Shown one piece after another: positions 8,114-17,222 of a stretch of 64,000 nucleotides of DNA. Below the pieces are notes generated by a model. It was not told the DNA's origin. It was given only the letters and a program-made list of their open reading frames with translations, and ran no database searches. Within the stretch, counting starts at the first letter, position 1. Every line of letters starts with the position of its first letter. Position numbers and translations under genes: made by a program. The stretch comes from Sanguibacter gelidistatuariae (GTDB lineage: Bacteria; Actinomycetota; Actinomycetes; Actinomycetales; Cellulomonadaceae), in contig NZ_FMYH01000001.1 in NCBI RefSeq assembly GCF_900096585.1, forward strand, positions 991,901-1,055,900. The letters are read 5' to 3'.

Positions 8114-9035
8114 GGCGGAGGCGGGCCCCCGCGACGGCGTCGGCGAGCTGGGCCGGGGTGCTGACCCCGAGGACCGGGCGGACCTGCGGCGTCGAGGCGA
8201 GCATCCAGGCGATGACGACCGCGGACCGGCTCACGCCGAGATCGCCGGCCACCGTCGCCAGCGCGGCGAGGCGGCGCGTCGTGCCCGGGTGGTCGTACGC
8301 CTCGGGGACGGGGCGGTCGTCGCGGTCGTAGGCGCCGCCGAGCAGCGGGCTGTAGGCCCACAGCTTCCAGCCGGGATCGGTCGCGGCGTAGTCGAGCACC
8401 TCGTCGGTGATCCACCCGAAGCGGTGGTCGTGGACGGCGTTGCGCACGAGGGGGCGCGGCTGGAGGTAGGAGTAGCTCAGCTGGAGGGCCGACGGCGCGG
8501 CCCAGCCGTGCTGGGCGGCGATCCCGCGGGCCCGCTCGGCCCGCCACAGGGCGTAGTTGGACAGCCCCAGCCGCCCGACCTTCCCGGCCGCGACCTGCGC
8601 GGCGAAGGCCTCGGTGCTTTCCTCGAGCGGGGTCGTGCGGTCGTCCCGGTGGGCCCAGAAGAGGTCGACGTGGTCGGTGCCCAGGCGGGTCAGCGACTCC
8701 TCCAGGGCGCGTGCGACGGTGGCCGCACCGACACCCTCGGTCGACTCGGGGTACGTCCCGGAGCCGGCCGGCTCGCAGCCGACCTTGGTGGAGATCTGCA
8801 CCCGGTCGCGGGCGCCGGGGCGAGCGGCGAACCAGCGCCCGAGCATCGTCTCGCTGGCCCCGCCGCGGCCGTCCGGTGACTGCCAGAACGCGTAACAGTT
8901 GGCGGTGTCGACCCACGAGCCGCCGGCGTCGAGGAACTGGTCGAGGAGGGCGAAGGAGGCCGTCTCGTCGTGACGGGTGCCGAAGGCCATCGCCCCGAGG
9001 GCGATCGGGAGCGGTGCGGTGTGTGCGGAGGTCAT
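8073..9035 (-). CDS. Aldo/keto reductase
   Basis: A 320-residue NADPH-dependent oxidoreductase with a TIM-barrel fold. The tetrad is visible: Asp and Tyr in WVDTANCYAFW, Lys in STKVGCE and His in DLFWAHRDD. Later SPLLGGAYDR and GVSRSAVVIAWML match the cofactor-binding loops. It reduces carbonyl compounds, with unknown natural substrate. The length is normal. It sits 34 bp downstream of metX on the same strand and could be read through from it. Confidence 0.88.
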   Translation of the reverse strand: MTSAHTAPLPIALGAMAFGTRHDETASFALLDQFLDAGGSWVDTANCYAFWQSPDGRGGASETMLGRWFAARPGARDRVQISTKVGCEPAGSGTYPESTEGVGAATVARALEESLTRLGTDHVDLFWAHRDDRTTPLEESTEAFAAQVAAGKVGRLGLSNYALWRAERARGIAAQHGWAAPSALQLSYSYLQPRPLVRNAVHDHRFGWITDEVLDYAATDPGWKLWAYSPLLGGAYDRDDRPVPEAYDHPGTTRRLAALATVAGDLGVSRSAVVIAWMLASTPQVRPVLGVSTPAQLADAVAGARLRLTPEQVAALDQPW

Positions 9036-9069
9036 GGCGCTTATCCAAGCACGTCGAGCGCACTCGAGG

Positions 9070-10353
9070 TCAAGCAGACCGGTTGGCCTCGGCGAGGAAG
9101 GACGCCACGATCGGGCCCAGCTGGTCGAACTCGATGAGGAAGCCGTCGTGACCGAAGTCGGAGTGCAGCAACCGTGCCTGTGCGCCCGGCACGTACCGGG
9201 CGATGCGCTCGGACTCGGCGGGCAGGAACAACCGGTCGGTGTCCACGGCGACCACGAGCGTGCGTGCGGTGATCGAGGCGAGTGCGGTGTTCACCCCGCC
9301 GCGGTCGCGGCCCAGGTCATGGGTGAGCATCGACTCGGTGAGCACGACGTAGCTGTTCGCGTCGAAGCGCTTGGCGAGCTTGCTCGCGTGGTGGTCGAGG
9401 TAGGACTGGACGGCGAAGCGGCCGCCGCGCATCGGGTCCTCCCCGCCCTGGGAGATGCGTCCGAAGCGCTCGTCGAACTCGTGGGCGCTGCGGTAGGTCG
9501 TGTGGGCGATCGACCGCGCGATGCCCAGGCCGACATGCGGGCCGTCGCCGGGGGCGGCGTCGTAGTAGTCGCCGCCGCGGAACTTGGGGTCGGCGTGGAT
9601 CGCGGTGAGCTGGGGGTGCGCCCAGGCGATCTGGTCGCCGGGGGTCTGGGCGGCCGAGGCGATGACGCCGACGGACTCCACGCCCACGCCCGCCTCGGGG
9701 CCGAGCAGGGCCCACTCGAGCACCCGCAGGCCACCCATCGAGGCGCCGACGATGAACTGCCAGGACCGCACGCCGAGCGCGCGGGTGAGCTCGATCTCCG
9801 CGGCCACCTGGTCGCGAACGGTGATGATCGGGAAGTGGCTGCCCCACGGCTGCCCGTCCGGGGCCAGGCTGGAGGGGCCGGTTGACCCCTGGCAGCCGCC
9901 CACGACGTTGGGTGCCACGACGAAGTACCGGTCGGTGTCGATGGGGGCGCCCGGGCCGACCATCTGCGACCACCAGCCGGCAGTCGCGTGGCCGTTGCCG
10001 GCGTCGCCGACGACGTGGCTGTCACCAGTGAGGGCGTGCAGCACGAGGACGGCGTTGTCGCCCGCCTCGTTGAGCGTCCCCCACGTCTCGTAGGCCATCC
10101 GGACGGCGGGGATGTGCCCGCCGGCCTCGAGCTCGAGGGCCCCGATGTCGGCGAAGCGCCGCCCGCCGACCGGGTCGCCGTCGCGCCAGGCGCCGCTCAC
10201 CGGGAACGCCGCGTCCAGGCGCCGTGACTGCGCGCGGGAGGGGCCGCCGGTGCGGGTCCACTGCGGGCCGGGACGCGAGGAGGCGCCCGAGCCTTGGGAA
10301 TCGTGACTCATTACTGACCAATGTACGGACGATCCGGCGCCGCGCGCGGGCAT
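9070..10353 (-). CDS. metX: Homoserine O-acetyltransferase
   Basis: Transfers acetyl from acetyl-CoA to homoserine, the first committed step to methionine. The alpha/beta-hydrolase fold has LVLHALTGDSHV, the nucleophile elbow VGASMGGLRVLEWA (Ser), the acid VAVDTDRLFLP (Asp) and the base FGHDGFLIE (His). The start is ambiguous. ATG at 10353 has GGAG six bases upstream and gives 427 residues; ATG at 10311 gives 413 and ATG at 10428 gives 452. The N-terminal extension is low-complexity in every case. metY lies just upstream on the same strand, so metY-metX is an operon that makes homocysteine by direct sulfhydrylation. Confidence 0.93.
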   Translation of the reverse strand: MPARGAGSSVHWSVMSHDSQGSGASSRPGPQWTRTGGPSRAQSRRLDAAFPVSGAWRDGDPVGGRRFADIGALELEAGGHIPAVRMAYETWGTLNEAGDNAVLVLHALTGDSHVVGDAGNGHATAGWWSQMVGPGAPIDTDRYFVVAPNVVGGCQGSTGPSSLAPDGQPWGSHFPIITVRDQVAAEIELTRALGVRSWQFIVGASMGGLRVLEWALLGPEAGVGVESVGVIASAAQTPGDQIAWAHPQLTAIHADPKFRGGDYYDAAPGDGPHVGLGIARSIAHTTYRSAHEFDERFGRISQGGEDPMRGGRFAVQSYLDHHASKLAKRFDANSYVVLTESMLTHDLGRDRGGVNTALASITARTLVVAVDTDRLFLPAESERIARYVPGAQARLLHSDFGHDGFLIEFDQLGPIVASFLAEANRSA

Positions 10354-10434
10354 GTCCATCTCCAGGCCCCAGTGCGCAGGCACCGACCCTGGGATGCTGC
10401 CGCGGCCGGGCGCCGGATCGTTCGTCATGTCAGC

Positions 10435-11778
10435 TCACGCGCCCGCGGTGGCGGTCTCGGCGGCTGCCTTCGCGGCGATGAACCCGTTCTCGAGGTCGGC
10501 GAGGATGTCGTCGATGTGCTCGATGCCCACGCTGAGGCGCACCAGTCCGGGGGTCACCCCGGAGAGGAGCTGCTCGGCCTCGCTCAGCTGGGAGTGCGTG
10601 GTCGACGCCGGGTGGATCACCAGGGAGCGCACGTCACCGATGTTGGCGACGTTGGAGTGCAGCTCGAGGGCAGAGACGAAGGCCTGGCCGGCCGCGGCGC
10701 CGCCGTCGACCTCGAAGCTGACGATCGCGCCGGGTCCGCGCGGGGTGTACTTCTGGGCGTTGGCGTACCAGGGGCTCGAGGGCAGGCCCGCGTAGCCGAC
10801 GGAGATGACGTCGTCGCGCGAGTCGAGCCAGGAGGCGACCTTCTTGGCGTTCTCCACGTGGCGCTCCACGCGCAGGGACAGCGTCTCGATGCCCTGGGCG
10901 ATGAGGAAGGCGTTGAACGGGGAGATCGCGGCACCGAGGTCACGGAGCAGCTGCACGCGGGCCTTGAGGATGTACGCGAGGTTCGCGCCGAGGATCCCGT
11001 TCACACCGAGGTCGCGGGCGTAGACGATGCCGTTGTAGCTCGGGTCGGGGGTGTTGAAGTTCGCGAAACGCTCAGGGTCCTTGGAGAAGTCGAAGTTCCC
11101 CGAGTCGACGATGACGCCGCCGATGGCCGATCCGTGCCCGCCGAGGTACTTGGTCGCGGAGTGGATGACGATGTCCGCGCCGAACTCGATCGGGCGCAGC
11201 AGGTACGGGGTCGCGACAGTGTTGTCGACGATGAGCGGGACGCCCACCTCGTGCGCGGCTGCGGCGACGGCCTCGATGTCGAGGATGTCGGCCTTGGGGT
11301 TCGGGATCGTCTCGGCGAAGAAGAGCTTCGTGTTGGGACGGGCCGCGTCACGCCAGGCCTGCGGGTCGTGCGGGTCGCTGACCCAGGTGGTCTCGATGCC
11401 CAGCTTGGCCAGGGTGTACTGGATCAGGTTGTAGGTGCCGCCGTAGAGCGAGGGGCTGGCCACGATGTGGTCGCCCGCCTCGGCGAGGTTGAGGATCGCG
11501 AAGGTCGTCGCGGACTGGCCGGAGGCGAGCAGGAGCGCTCCGACACCGCCCTCGAGGCTCGCGATGCGGTTCTCTACGACCTCCTGGGTCGGGTTGCCGA
11601 TGCGCGTGTAGATGGGCCCGAGGTCCTTGAGCGCGAAGCGGTCGGCGGCGACCCCGGCGTCGGGGAAGACGAAGGAGGTGGTCTGGTAGATCGGCAGCGC
11701 GCGGGCGCCGGTCGTGGGGTCGGGCGTCTGCCCGGCGTGGATCTGGCGGGTCTCGAAGGACCAGTTGGGGGTGCTCAT
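10435..11778 (-). CDS. metY: O-acetylhomoserine aminocarboxypropyltransferase (sulfhydrylase)
   Basis: A 447-residue PLP enzyme of the Cys/Met metabolism family. It makes homocysteine from O-acetylhomoserine and sulfide. The PLP lysine is in VIHSATKYLGGHG, and YTRIGNPTQEVVENRIASLEGG and LLLASGQSA are the usual cofactor and substrate loops. The start ATG follows CCAGGAGCATCCG, a strong ribosome-binding site. It is first of a two-gene operon with metX. No SAM riboswitch was recognised in the upstream 490 bp. Confidence 0.95.
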   Translation of the reverse strand: MSTPNWSFETRQIHAGQTPDPTTGARALPIYQTTSFVFPDAGVAADRFALKDLGPIYTRIGNPTQEVVENRIASLEGGVGALLLASGQSATTFAILNLAEAGDHIVASPSLYGGTYNLIQYTLAKLGIETTWVSDPHDPQAWRDAARPNTKLFFAETIPNPKADILDIEAVAAAAHEVGVPLIVDNTVATPYLLRPIEFGADIVIHSATKYLGGHGSAIGGVIVDSGNFDFSKDPERFANFNTPDPSYNGIVYARDLGVNGILGANLAYILKARVQLLRDLGAAISPFNAFLIAQGIETLSLRVERHVENAKKVASWLDSRDDVISVGYAGLPSSPWYANAQKYTPRGPGAIVSFEVDGGAAAGQAFVSALELHSNVANIGDVRSLVIHPASTTHSQLSEAEQLLSGVTPGLVRLSVGIEHIDDILADLENGFIAAKAAAETATAGA

Positions 11779-12271
11779 CGGATGCTCCTGGAGAAAGGGT
11801 CGGGGGGCGTGCGTGCTGCGCCTGAGTGTGCTCCGTGCCGGCTGCCGCTGCTCACGTCGCCTCCGCAGGCGGAGCGGGGGCGAGGCCGGCGGGTCGTTCC
11901 GCCGGACGCGGGCTGGTGGGGCAGGTGGGACGAAGCGCAGGGCGCGGGAGGGGCTGAGGGGATTTGGTCAGCAACACATTCGCTTCGTCATAGGTAGAGC
12001 GTAGGCAGGCCTGCCGACCGGGGATAGCCCCGAGCAGGGAAGTTCTCACACTGTGGACGCCCAGTGGGCAGATCTGTTCCAATATGCGGGATTCTCGGCC
12101 ACGGAACCTCTCGGACGAACCCTCAGGGCGCTGTGCCCAGTCCGTGGTGCGGGTGATACTCCTGTGAATGATGTGACAGGAGTTCACTCTGGGCCCGTAC
12201 CTGGGTAGTCTCGGGGGAGACTTCTTCGCGGCGGGTCCGAACCGGCTGCGCCCTGCTTGAGAGGACCCCTG
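11779..12271. promoter_or_regulatory. Divergent intergenic region between metY and the NlpC/P60 gene
   Basis: No convincing gene lies here. A perfect 12-bp palindrome GGCAGGCCTGCC is at 12004-12015. It could be an operator for either promoter, which is unproven. For the rightward gene, TTCACT (12183-12188) and TAGTCT (12206-12211) are spaced by 17 bp and form a plausible -35/-10 pair. The metY side contains a small hairpin around CCTCCGCAGGCGGAG (11870s) but no poly-U, and no riboswitch core. Confidence 0.4.
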
Positions 12272-13717
12272 ATGGCGTCGTACCCGCGAGCGTCCCGTGG
12301 CGCGGCCCGCCGCAGGTTCTTGGCGCTCCTGACCGTGACCGCCTTCCTCGCGGGGGGCACCGCCCTCCCCGCCATGGCCGACCCCACCCCACCCTCCCAG
12401 GACGACGTCGACGCAGCTCGGCAGTCCGTCGTCGACGCCGCGGCCTCGGTGGCCGCCATGGACGTGGAGATGGCCATGCTCACCGCGACGCAGGACGCGG
12501 CGTTCAACGCGGCGGCCGCGGCGGGGGAGGCCTACAACCAGGCGATCGTCGACCTCGATGCCGCGACCGCCACGGCCACGGCCGCCCAGACCCGGAGCGA
12601 CGCCGCGAAGCTACGCGCTGAGGAGTCACGCAAGCTCCTCGTCGGTCTCGCCCGCGACACCTCCCGCAACGGCGGCGGGCTCGAGCAGATCGGCATGTAT
12701 CTCACGGCAGACGGCGTGAGCGACGCGGTCAGCACCGCCAACGCGATGGAGCTGGTCGGCTCCAAGGCGGACAAGGCTGCCCAGCAGTTCCAGGCCGACT
12801 CCGTGGTGTCCGCGACCCTCGAGGGTGTCGCCACGCGGGCGGTCGCCGACCAACAGGTGAAGAAGGATGCGGCGAACACGGCCCTCGAGGCGACCCAGAC
12901 CACCCAGGCTGCCGCGGACAAGGCGGTCGCGACGGCGAGCGTCAACCGCGAGTCCCTGCTCATCAGGCTCGCCGCGGCGCGCAGCACGAGCATCGAGGTC
13001 GAGCAGGCTCGTCAGCAGGGGCTGCAGGCCGAGCGTGACCAGGCGGCCGAGCGGCTCGCCCGCGAACGCGCGGCCGCCGCGGTAGTCGTGCCCGTGGCCG
13101 CGCCGGTCGCGCCCGCGCCGCCCGCCACGAAGCCCGTGACGCCGACCGATCCCGCGCCCACGACCGCGCCGGTCACGCCGCCGCCGACTGCTCCGACGAC
13201 GCCGCCGACCACTGCTCCGACCACTGCTCCGACCACGGCACCGACAACCGCTCCGACGACCGCGCCGACCACTGCTCCGACGACCGCTCCCACGACACCG
13301 CCGGTGACCGGTGGTGGCCTCGGGAGCGGGTCCTCTCGCGGCAGCGCCGCGCAGGGCCAGGCCGCGGTCGACTGGGCCAAGACGAAGCTGGGGCTGCCCT
13401 ACGTCTGGGGGGCTACGGGACCGGCCGCCTATGACTGCTCGGGTCTGACCAGCCGGGCCTGGTCGGCCGCGGGGGTGTCCATCAACCGAACCTCCCGGGA
13501 CCAGTACAAGCAGGTCTTGAAGATCAGCCTGGGCTCCCTGCGCCCCGGCGACCTCGTGTTCTGGGGAGACAACCCCAACGACTCGTCGAGCGTCACCCAC
13601 GTGGCGATCTACGCAGGCAATAACCAGATCGTCGAAGCGGCCCAGCCCGGCATCGCGTCCCGAGTCACCGCAATGCGCTGGGACAGCCGCCTCATGCCCT
13701 ACGCCGGCCGCCCCTGA
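12272..13717 (+). CDS. Secreted NlpC/P60 peptidoglycan endopeptidase with coiled coil
   Basis: A 481-residue exported cell-wall hydrolase. Residues 1-35 form a signal peptide (arginine-rich start, LLTVTAFLAGG core, cleavage near ALPAMA-DP). Residues 45-265 are an Ala/Glu-rich coiled coil like that of RipA-type proteins. Residues about 270-345 are a Pro/Thr linker with repeated TAPT units. Residues 365-481 are the NlpC/P60 domain with YDCSG (Cys389) and VTHVAIYAG (His). It likely cuts the D-Glu-to-diamino-acid bond during daughter-cell separation. ATG at 12272 has GAGAGGA upstream. The linker is encoded by near-identical 12-bp repeats, which may vary in number. Confidence 0.92.
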   Translation: MASYPRASRGAARRRFLALLTVTAFLAGGTALPAMADPTPPSQDDVDAARQSVVDAAASVAAMDVEMAMLTATQDAAFNAAAAAGEAYNQAIVDLDAATATATAAQTRSDAAKLRAEESRKLLVGLARDTSRNGGGLEQIGMYLTADGVSDAVSTANAMELVGSKADKAAQQFQADSVVSATLEGVATRAVADQQVKKDAANTALEATQTTQAAADKAVATASVNRESLLIRLAAARSTSIEVEQARQQGLQAERDQAAERLARERAAAAVVVPVAAPVAPAPPATKPVTPTDPAPTTAPVTPPPTAPTTPPTTAPTTAPTTAPTTAPTTAPTTAPTTAPTTPPVTGGGLGSGSSRGSAAQGQAAVDWAKTKLGLPYVWGATGPAAYDCSGLTSRAWSAAGVSINRTSRDQYKQVLKISLGSLRPGDLVFWGDNPNDSSSVTHVAIYAGNNQIVEAAQPGIASRVTAMRWDSRLMPYAGRP

Positions 13718-13741
13718 CGAAGCCACCCCACCCCTGTTCCC

Positions 13742-13807
13742 CCGCTGAGTGTACGAAAATACGCGTGTCGCACCGGCGTGTCGCGTGCATTTTCGTGCAC
13801 TCAGCGG
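13742..13807. repeat. 66-bp palindromic element, class Ia copy 2
   Basis: Begins CCGCTGAGTG and ends CACTCAGCGG. About 24 bp of each arm can pair with three mismatches, including the ACGAAAAT/ATTTTCGT block. The centre TGTCGCACCGGCG matches the copy at 1035. It lies between the NlpC/P60 gene and the convergent ppa gene. Confidence 0.9.
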
Positions 13808-13863
13808 GGTGGGACGGGTGCACTCAGCGGGGTGGGACGGGTGCACTCAGCGGGGTGGGACGG
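13795..13863. repeat. 23-bp tandem repeat made from the right arm of the palindrome
   Basis: Three exact copies of a 23-bp unit that starts GTGCACTCAGCGGGG begin at 13795, 13818 and 13841. The first overlaps the last 13 bp of the palindromic element, so the array looks like a reiterated right arm. No spacer is present, so it is not a CRISPR array. Confidence 0.9.
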
Positions 13864-13886
13864 GGACCTGGGGGGGCCGGGCGCAC

Positions 13887-13917
13887 GAACGGCCGGCACC
13901 TGGGGTGCCGGCCGTTC
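13887..13917. terminator. Hairpin terminator between NlpC/P60 gene and ppa
   Basis: A perfect 14-bp stem GAACGGCCGGCACC pairs with GGTGCCGGCCGTTC around a 3-base loop. It lies 22 bp past the ppa stop codon (minus strand) and can serve both convergent genes. There is no clear U-run. Confidence 0.8.
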
Positions 13918-13939
13918 GGGTGATGCGGGGGAGCGGGGC

Positions 13940-14437
13940 TCAGTGGTTGTAGTACCCGGCGTCCTTGGCGCGCTGGAAGGAGCGCTCGACCTCGATCTCG
14001 GCCTCGGCCTTGCCGGTCCAGTGCGCGCCCTCGACCGACTTGCCCGGCTCCAGGTCCTTGTAGACCTCGAAGAAGTGCTGCACCTCGAGGCGGTGGAAGT
14101 CGGAGACGTCGTCGATGTCCTGGCGCCACGCGGCGCGCTGGTCACCGGTGGGCACGCACAGGACCTTGTCGTCGCCCCCGGCCTCGTCGCGCATGCGGAA
14201 CATGCCCAGGGCACGGCAGCGGATCAGGCAACCGGGGAAGGTCGGCTCTTCGAGCAGCACGAGCGCGTCGAGGGGGTCGCCGTCTTCGCCGAGAGTCCCT
14301 TCGATGAACCCGTAGTCGTCCGGGTAGCGGGTCGAGGTGAACAGCATGCGGTCGAGACGGATCCGACCGGTCTTGTGGTCGACCTCGTACTTGTTGCGCT
14401 GCCCCTTGGGGATCTCGATCGTGACGTCGAACTCCAC
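13940..14437 (-). CDS. ppa: Inorganic pyrophosphatase, family I
   Basis: Hydrolyses pyrophosphate released in biosynthesis; cytoplasmic, Mg-dependent. The metal-binding motif DGDPLDAL is present, together with [14 protein letters not shown] and [11 protein letters not shown] at 14437 gives 165 residues, the normal family length, and has GGAGGA upstream. The longer open frame to 14521 would add 28 unrelated residues. It is divergent from dacB, as in many Actinobacteria. Confidence 0.95.
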   Translation of the reverse strand: MEFDVTIEIPKGQRNKYEVDHKTGRIRLDRMLFTSTRYPDDYGFIEGTLGEDGDPLDALVLLEEPTFPGCLIRCRALGMFRMRDEAGGDDKVLCVPTGDQRAAWRQDIDDVSDFHRLEVQHFFEVYKDLEPGKSVEGAHWTGKAEAEIEVERSFQRAKDAGYYNH

Positions 14438-14652
14438 TGTTCTTCCTCCAGTTGCACCCTCTGCGCGGGTTCCGCGCCCAGACAGGGTCGTGTATGTCGC
14501 ATGCGTGGTCGGTGTAGCCACTCGCCAGACTAGACGACATCGTGACGATTCGCGGAAGAGAGCCGGTGTGACGCTGGTCGTGACCTAGTGTGGCCACGGG
14601 TGCGTGCAGCTGAGCGCGGACCATATCCTGGAGGCGTGAAGGTGACTGTTTC

Positions 14653-16062
14653 ATGGCGCTGATGGCTCGCGTCGTCGCGGGGACGATCGCGGCCGGGCTC
14701 GTCGTGGCAGGCGGCTACGCCTGGGCCGACGCCCACGACGTCGTGCCCGGGATCCTCACCCTCGGACCGGAGCCCGCAGCGGCGGCACCGTTCCCCACCG
14801 CCCCGGCGGCGATCCCCGGACCGGCCCTCCAAGACACCCTTCAGGTGCTCGACGCCGCGGCGCCGGTCCCGGACGCGGCCACCGTCCAGGCCGCGGTCGA
14901 CGCGCTCGTCGCCGACCCGGCGATGGGCGCCTCGACCGGGGTGGTCGTCTCCGACGCACTCACCGGGGACGTGCTGGCCTCGGCCTCACCCGAGGTGGCG
15001 CGCGTACCCGCCTCGATCCAGAAGCTGCTCACCGCGACCGCGGCCCTGAGCGCGGTCGGCTACGACCGTGTTCTGACCACGACCGTGACACAGTCCGCCT
15101 CAGGTGCCATCACCCTCGTCGGAGGCGGGGACATGATGCTCTCTGCCGGCGCTGGCGACCCCGCGGCCGTCACGGGTCACGCCGGCCTGGACGACCTCGC
15201 CACGCAGGTCGCCAAGGAGCTGGCCCTGGCCGGCACCACAACCGTCAAGCTGGCCCTCGACGACACCCTGTTCACCGGCTCGCCGACCGGCCTGTGGGCG
15301 GAGGAGATCCCGTCCCTGGGCTACGCCGCCCCCGTCTCCGCGATCGCAGTGGACACCGGCCGGCTCTCGGCCGGGGAGTACGCCCCTCGCCAGGGTGACC
15401 CCGCGCTCTCGGCCGCCAACGCCTTCGTCACTGCGCTCGCCGCGCACGGGGTGACTGTGGACGGCGCGCCGTCGCGCGGCACGTCGGTCAAGGCTGCCCG
15501 GGTCATCGCCTCGGTCGACTCCGCCCCGATGGGCGAGATCGTCCAGTACTTCCTGCACACCTCCGACAACACGATCACCGAGGTGGTCGGGCGGATCGTG
15601 GCTCTCGATGCAGGCCTGCCCGGGTCCTTCGAGGGCGCGACCAAGGCGGTGCTCACCGAGCTCACCGATCTGGGGATCGATACGTCCGGTGCGGTCATGG
15701 CCGACTGCAGCGGCCTGGCCGACGGTTCGCGGATCTCCGCGACGACCATGCTCGAGGTCCTTGACCTCCTGGCCGACCCCGCCCACCCACGGCTGCGCCC
15801 GGTCATCATCGGGATGCCGATCGCCGGGCTGGACGGCACGCTCAACGACCGCTTCCTGACCTCCGAGGCCCGCGGTCTGGTCCGCGCCAAGACCGGCTCT
15901 CTCCCGCACGTCACCTCGTTGGCCGGGACCGCGTTGAGCGCGGACGGCCGCCAGCTCACCTTCGTCATCATGGCCGACCAGACGCCCGACGGCGGGCAGT
16001 GGGGACCGCGACGGGCGATCGACGCCTTCGTCTCCGACCTCGCGGCCTGCGGTTGCCGATGA
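14653..16062 (+). CDS. dacB: D-alanyl-D-alanine carboxypeptidase/endopeptidase (PBP4, class C)
   Basis: A 469-residue periplasmic penicillin-binding protein that trims or opens peptidoglycan cross-links. An N-terminal hydrophobic segment (residues 4-25) acts as signal or anchor. The three penicilloyl-serine motifs are SIQK (Ser121, Lys124), SDN (from residue 304) and KTG (from residue 413). An alternative ATG lies 9 bp downstream. The stop overlaps the next gene's start (ATGA). Confidence 0.93.
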   Translation: MALMARVVAGTIAAGLVVAGGYAWADAHDVVPGILTLGPEPAAAAPFPTAPAAIPGPALQDTLQVLDAAAPVPDAATVQAAVDALVADPAMGASTGVVVSDALTGDVLASASPEVARVPASIQKLLTATAALSAVGYDRVLTTTVTQSASGAITLVGGGDMMLSAGAGDPAAVTGHAGLDDLATQVAKELALAGTTTVKLALDDTLFTGSPTGLWAEEIPSLGYAAPVSAIAVDTGRLSAGEYAPRQGDPALSAANAFVTALAAHGVTVDGAPSRGTSVKAARVIASVDSAPMGEIVQYFLHTSDNTITEVVGRIVALDAGLPGSFEGATKAVLTELTDLGIDTSGAVMADCSGLADGSRISATTMLEVLDLLADPAHPRLRPVIIGMPIAGLDGTLNDRFLTSEARGLVRAKTGSLPHVTSLAGTALSADGRQLTFVIMADQTPDGGQWGPRRAIDAFVSDLAACGCR

Positions 16063-17135
16063 CCGGCTCCGAGCACGAGCTCATCGACGGGGCCGACGCT
16101 GCCCGGGTCGCCGGGCGGCTCGTGCACCCCGGCCCGACGGCAGGGCGCCGGGAGATCGAGGACCTCGTCACGTCGCTGCGCCGGGCAGCCGGTCGTGCGG
16201 TCGCGCCGGTCGTGACGATCACCGGTCTGCTCCCTGCGGACGGACGGGACCTGTCAACGGTTCCGTTGTCCACCGTGCGGGTCGTCGACCGGGCCCGCTG
16301 GGCCCGGTCGGGCGCGGCATCCATGGCCGCGATGACCTCCGGAGCCCTGCGCGCGCCGTCGGGCAGACCCGTGCCGCTGGTCGCCGAGCTTGCCTCGAGC
16401 GCGGAGGTCGGCGCGGCGCTGGCCTTCATGTCCACGAAGATCCTCGGCCAGTTCGACCCCTACGCAACGGCGCCTGGGGAGCCGGGGGAGCTGCTGCTGG
16501 TCGCGCCCAACGTGCTGCAGGTCGAGCGGGAGATGAAGGTGCGCCCCGAGGACTTCCGACTCTGGGTGTGCCTGCACGAGCAGACCCACGCGCTCCAGTT
16601 CGCCGCCGCACCGTGGCTGACCGAGCACCTGCGAACGCGTACCCAGGAGCTGGTCCGCGGGATCGGCGACGTGTCGATGACGCCGTGGCAGACGACCGTC
16701 CGGGTGGGTTCCTTCGTCCGCGCGGTCTACGCCGCCGTGCGCGGGCGGGAGGGTGCCCCGCTCATCGACGGGCTGCTCACCCCCGCCCAGCGCGTGACCT
16801 TCGACGAGGTCACGGCGATCATGTCGCTCCTGGAGGGCCATGCCGACGTCGCGATGGACGAAGTCGGACCGTCCGTCGTGGCGAGCGTGCGCTCCATCAG
16901 GGCCGCGTTCGACAGGCGCCGCGCCGCGCCCGCGGGACGCGACGGCGTGCTGCGCCGGCTCATGGGCATGGACGCCAAGATGGAGCAGTACCGGGGCGGC
17001 GCGGCCTTCGTGCGGGCGGTGACCGCCGAGATCGGCACTCCCGGGTTCAATGCGGTCTGGTCCGGGCCGCAGACGCTGCCGACCGCCCGGGAGATCACCG
17101 ACCCGATCGCCTGGGTGCGCCGGGTCCATGGCTGA
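16059..17135 (+). CDS. Zinc-dependent metalloprotease, DUF2342 family
   Basis: A 358-residue protein of the DUF2342 group (often called coenzyme F420 biosynthesis-associated). The zinc motif is HEQTH starting at His173, and LEGHADVAMDEVG near residue 265 probably supplies the third ligand. Members are fixed in this position next to tilS and hpt in many Actinobacteria. The physiological substrate is not known to me. The start overlaps the dacB stop. The stop codon lies at the beginning of a 36-bp tandem repeat. Confidence 0.85.
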   Translation: MTGSEHELIDGADAARVAGRLVHPGPTAGRREIEDLVTSLRRAAGRAVAPVVTITGLLPADGRDLSTVPLSTVRVVDRARWARSGAASMAAMTSGALRAPSGRPVPLVAELASSAEVGAALAFMSTKILGQFDPYATAPGEPGELLLVAPNVLQVEREMKVRPEDFRLWVCLHEQTHALQFAAAPWLTEHLRTRTQELVRGIGDVSMTPWQTTVRVGSFVRAVYAAVRGREGAPLIDGLLTPAQRVTFDEVTAIMSLLEGHADVAMDEVGPSVVASVRSIRAAFDRRRAAPAGRDGVLRRLMGMDAKMEQYRGGAAFVRAVTAEIGTPGFNAVWSGPQTLPTAREITDPIAWVRRVHG

Positions 17136-17222
17136 GACGGAGCTGGCCACATGCTCCGCAGGGCTGGCTGAGACGGAGCTGGCCACATGCTCCGCAGGGC
17201 TGGCTGAGATGGAGCTGTCCGC
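17131..17222. repeat. 36-bp tandem repeat between the metalloprotease and tilS
   Basis: Two identical copies begin at 17131 and 17167 with GCTGAGACGGAGCTGG; a third, diverged and shortened, begins at 17203. Each unit contains CGGAGC and GCTCCG, able to form a small hairpin. The metalloprotease stop codon is in the first unit and the tilS GTG follows the last. Unit length is a multiple of three, so copy changes would not alter frames. Confidence 0.9.

Noticed and set aside
11779..12000. SAM riboswitch before metY
   Set aside because: The conserved core of the SAM-I/IV type (GGCAACC and pseudoknot partners) was not found on the minus strand. Only a GC hairpin is visible.
12172..12271. CRP-like site (TGTGA and TCACT) or c-di-AMP riboswitch before the NlpC/P60 gene
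   Set aside because: The half-sites are separated by 7 bp instead of 6, and the conserved 3' part of the riboswitch is absent.
13795..13863. CRISPR array
   Set aside because: Three 23-bp copies without spacers; a tandem repeat of the palindrome arm, and no cas genes are present.
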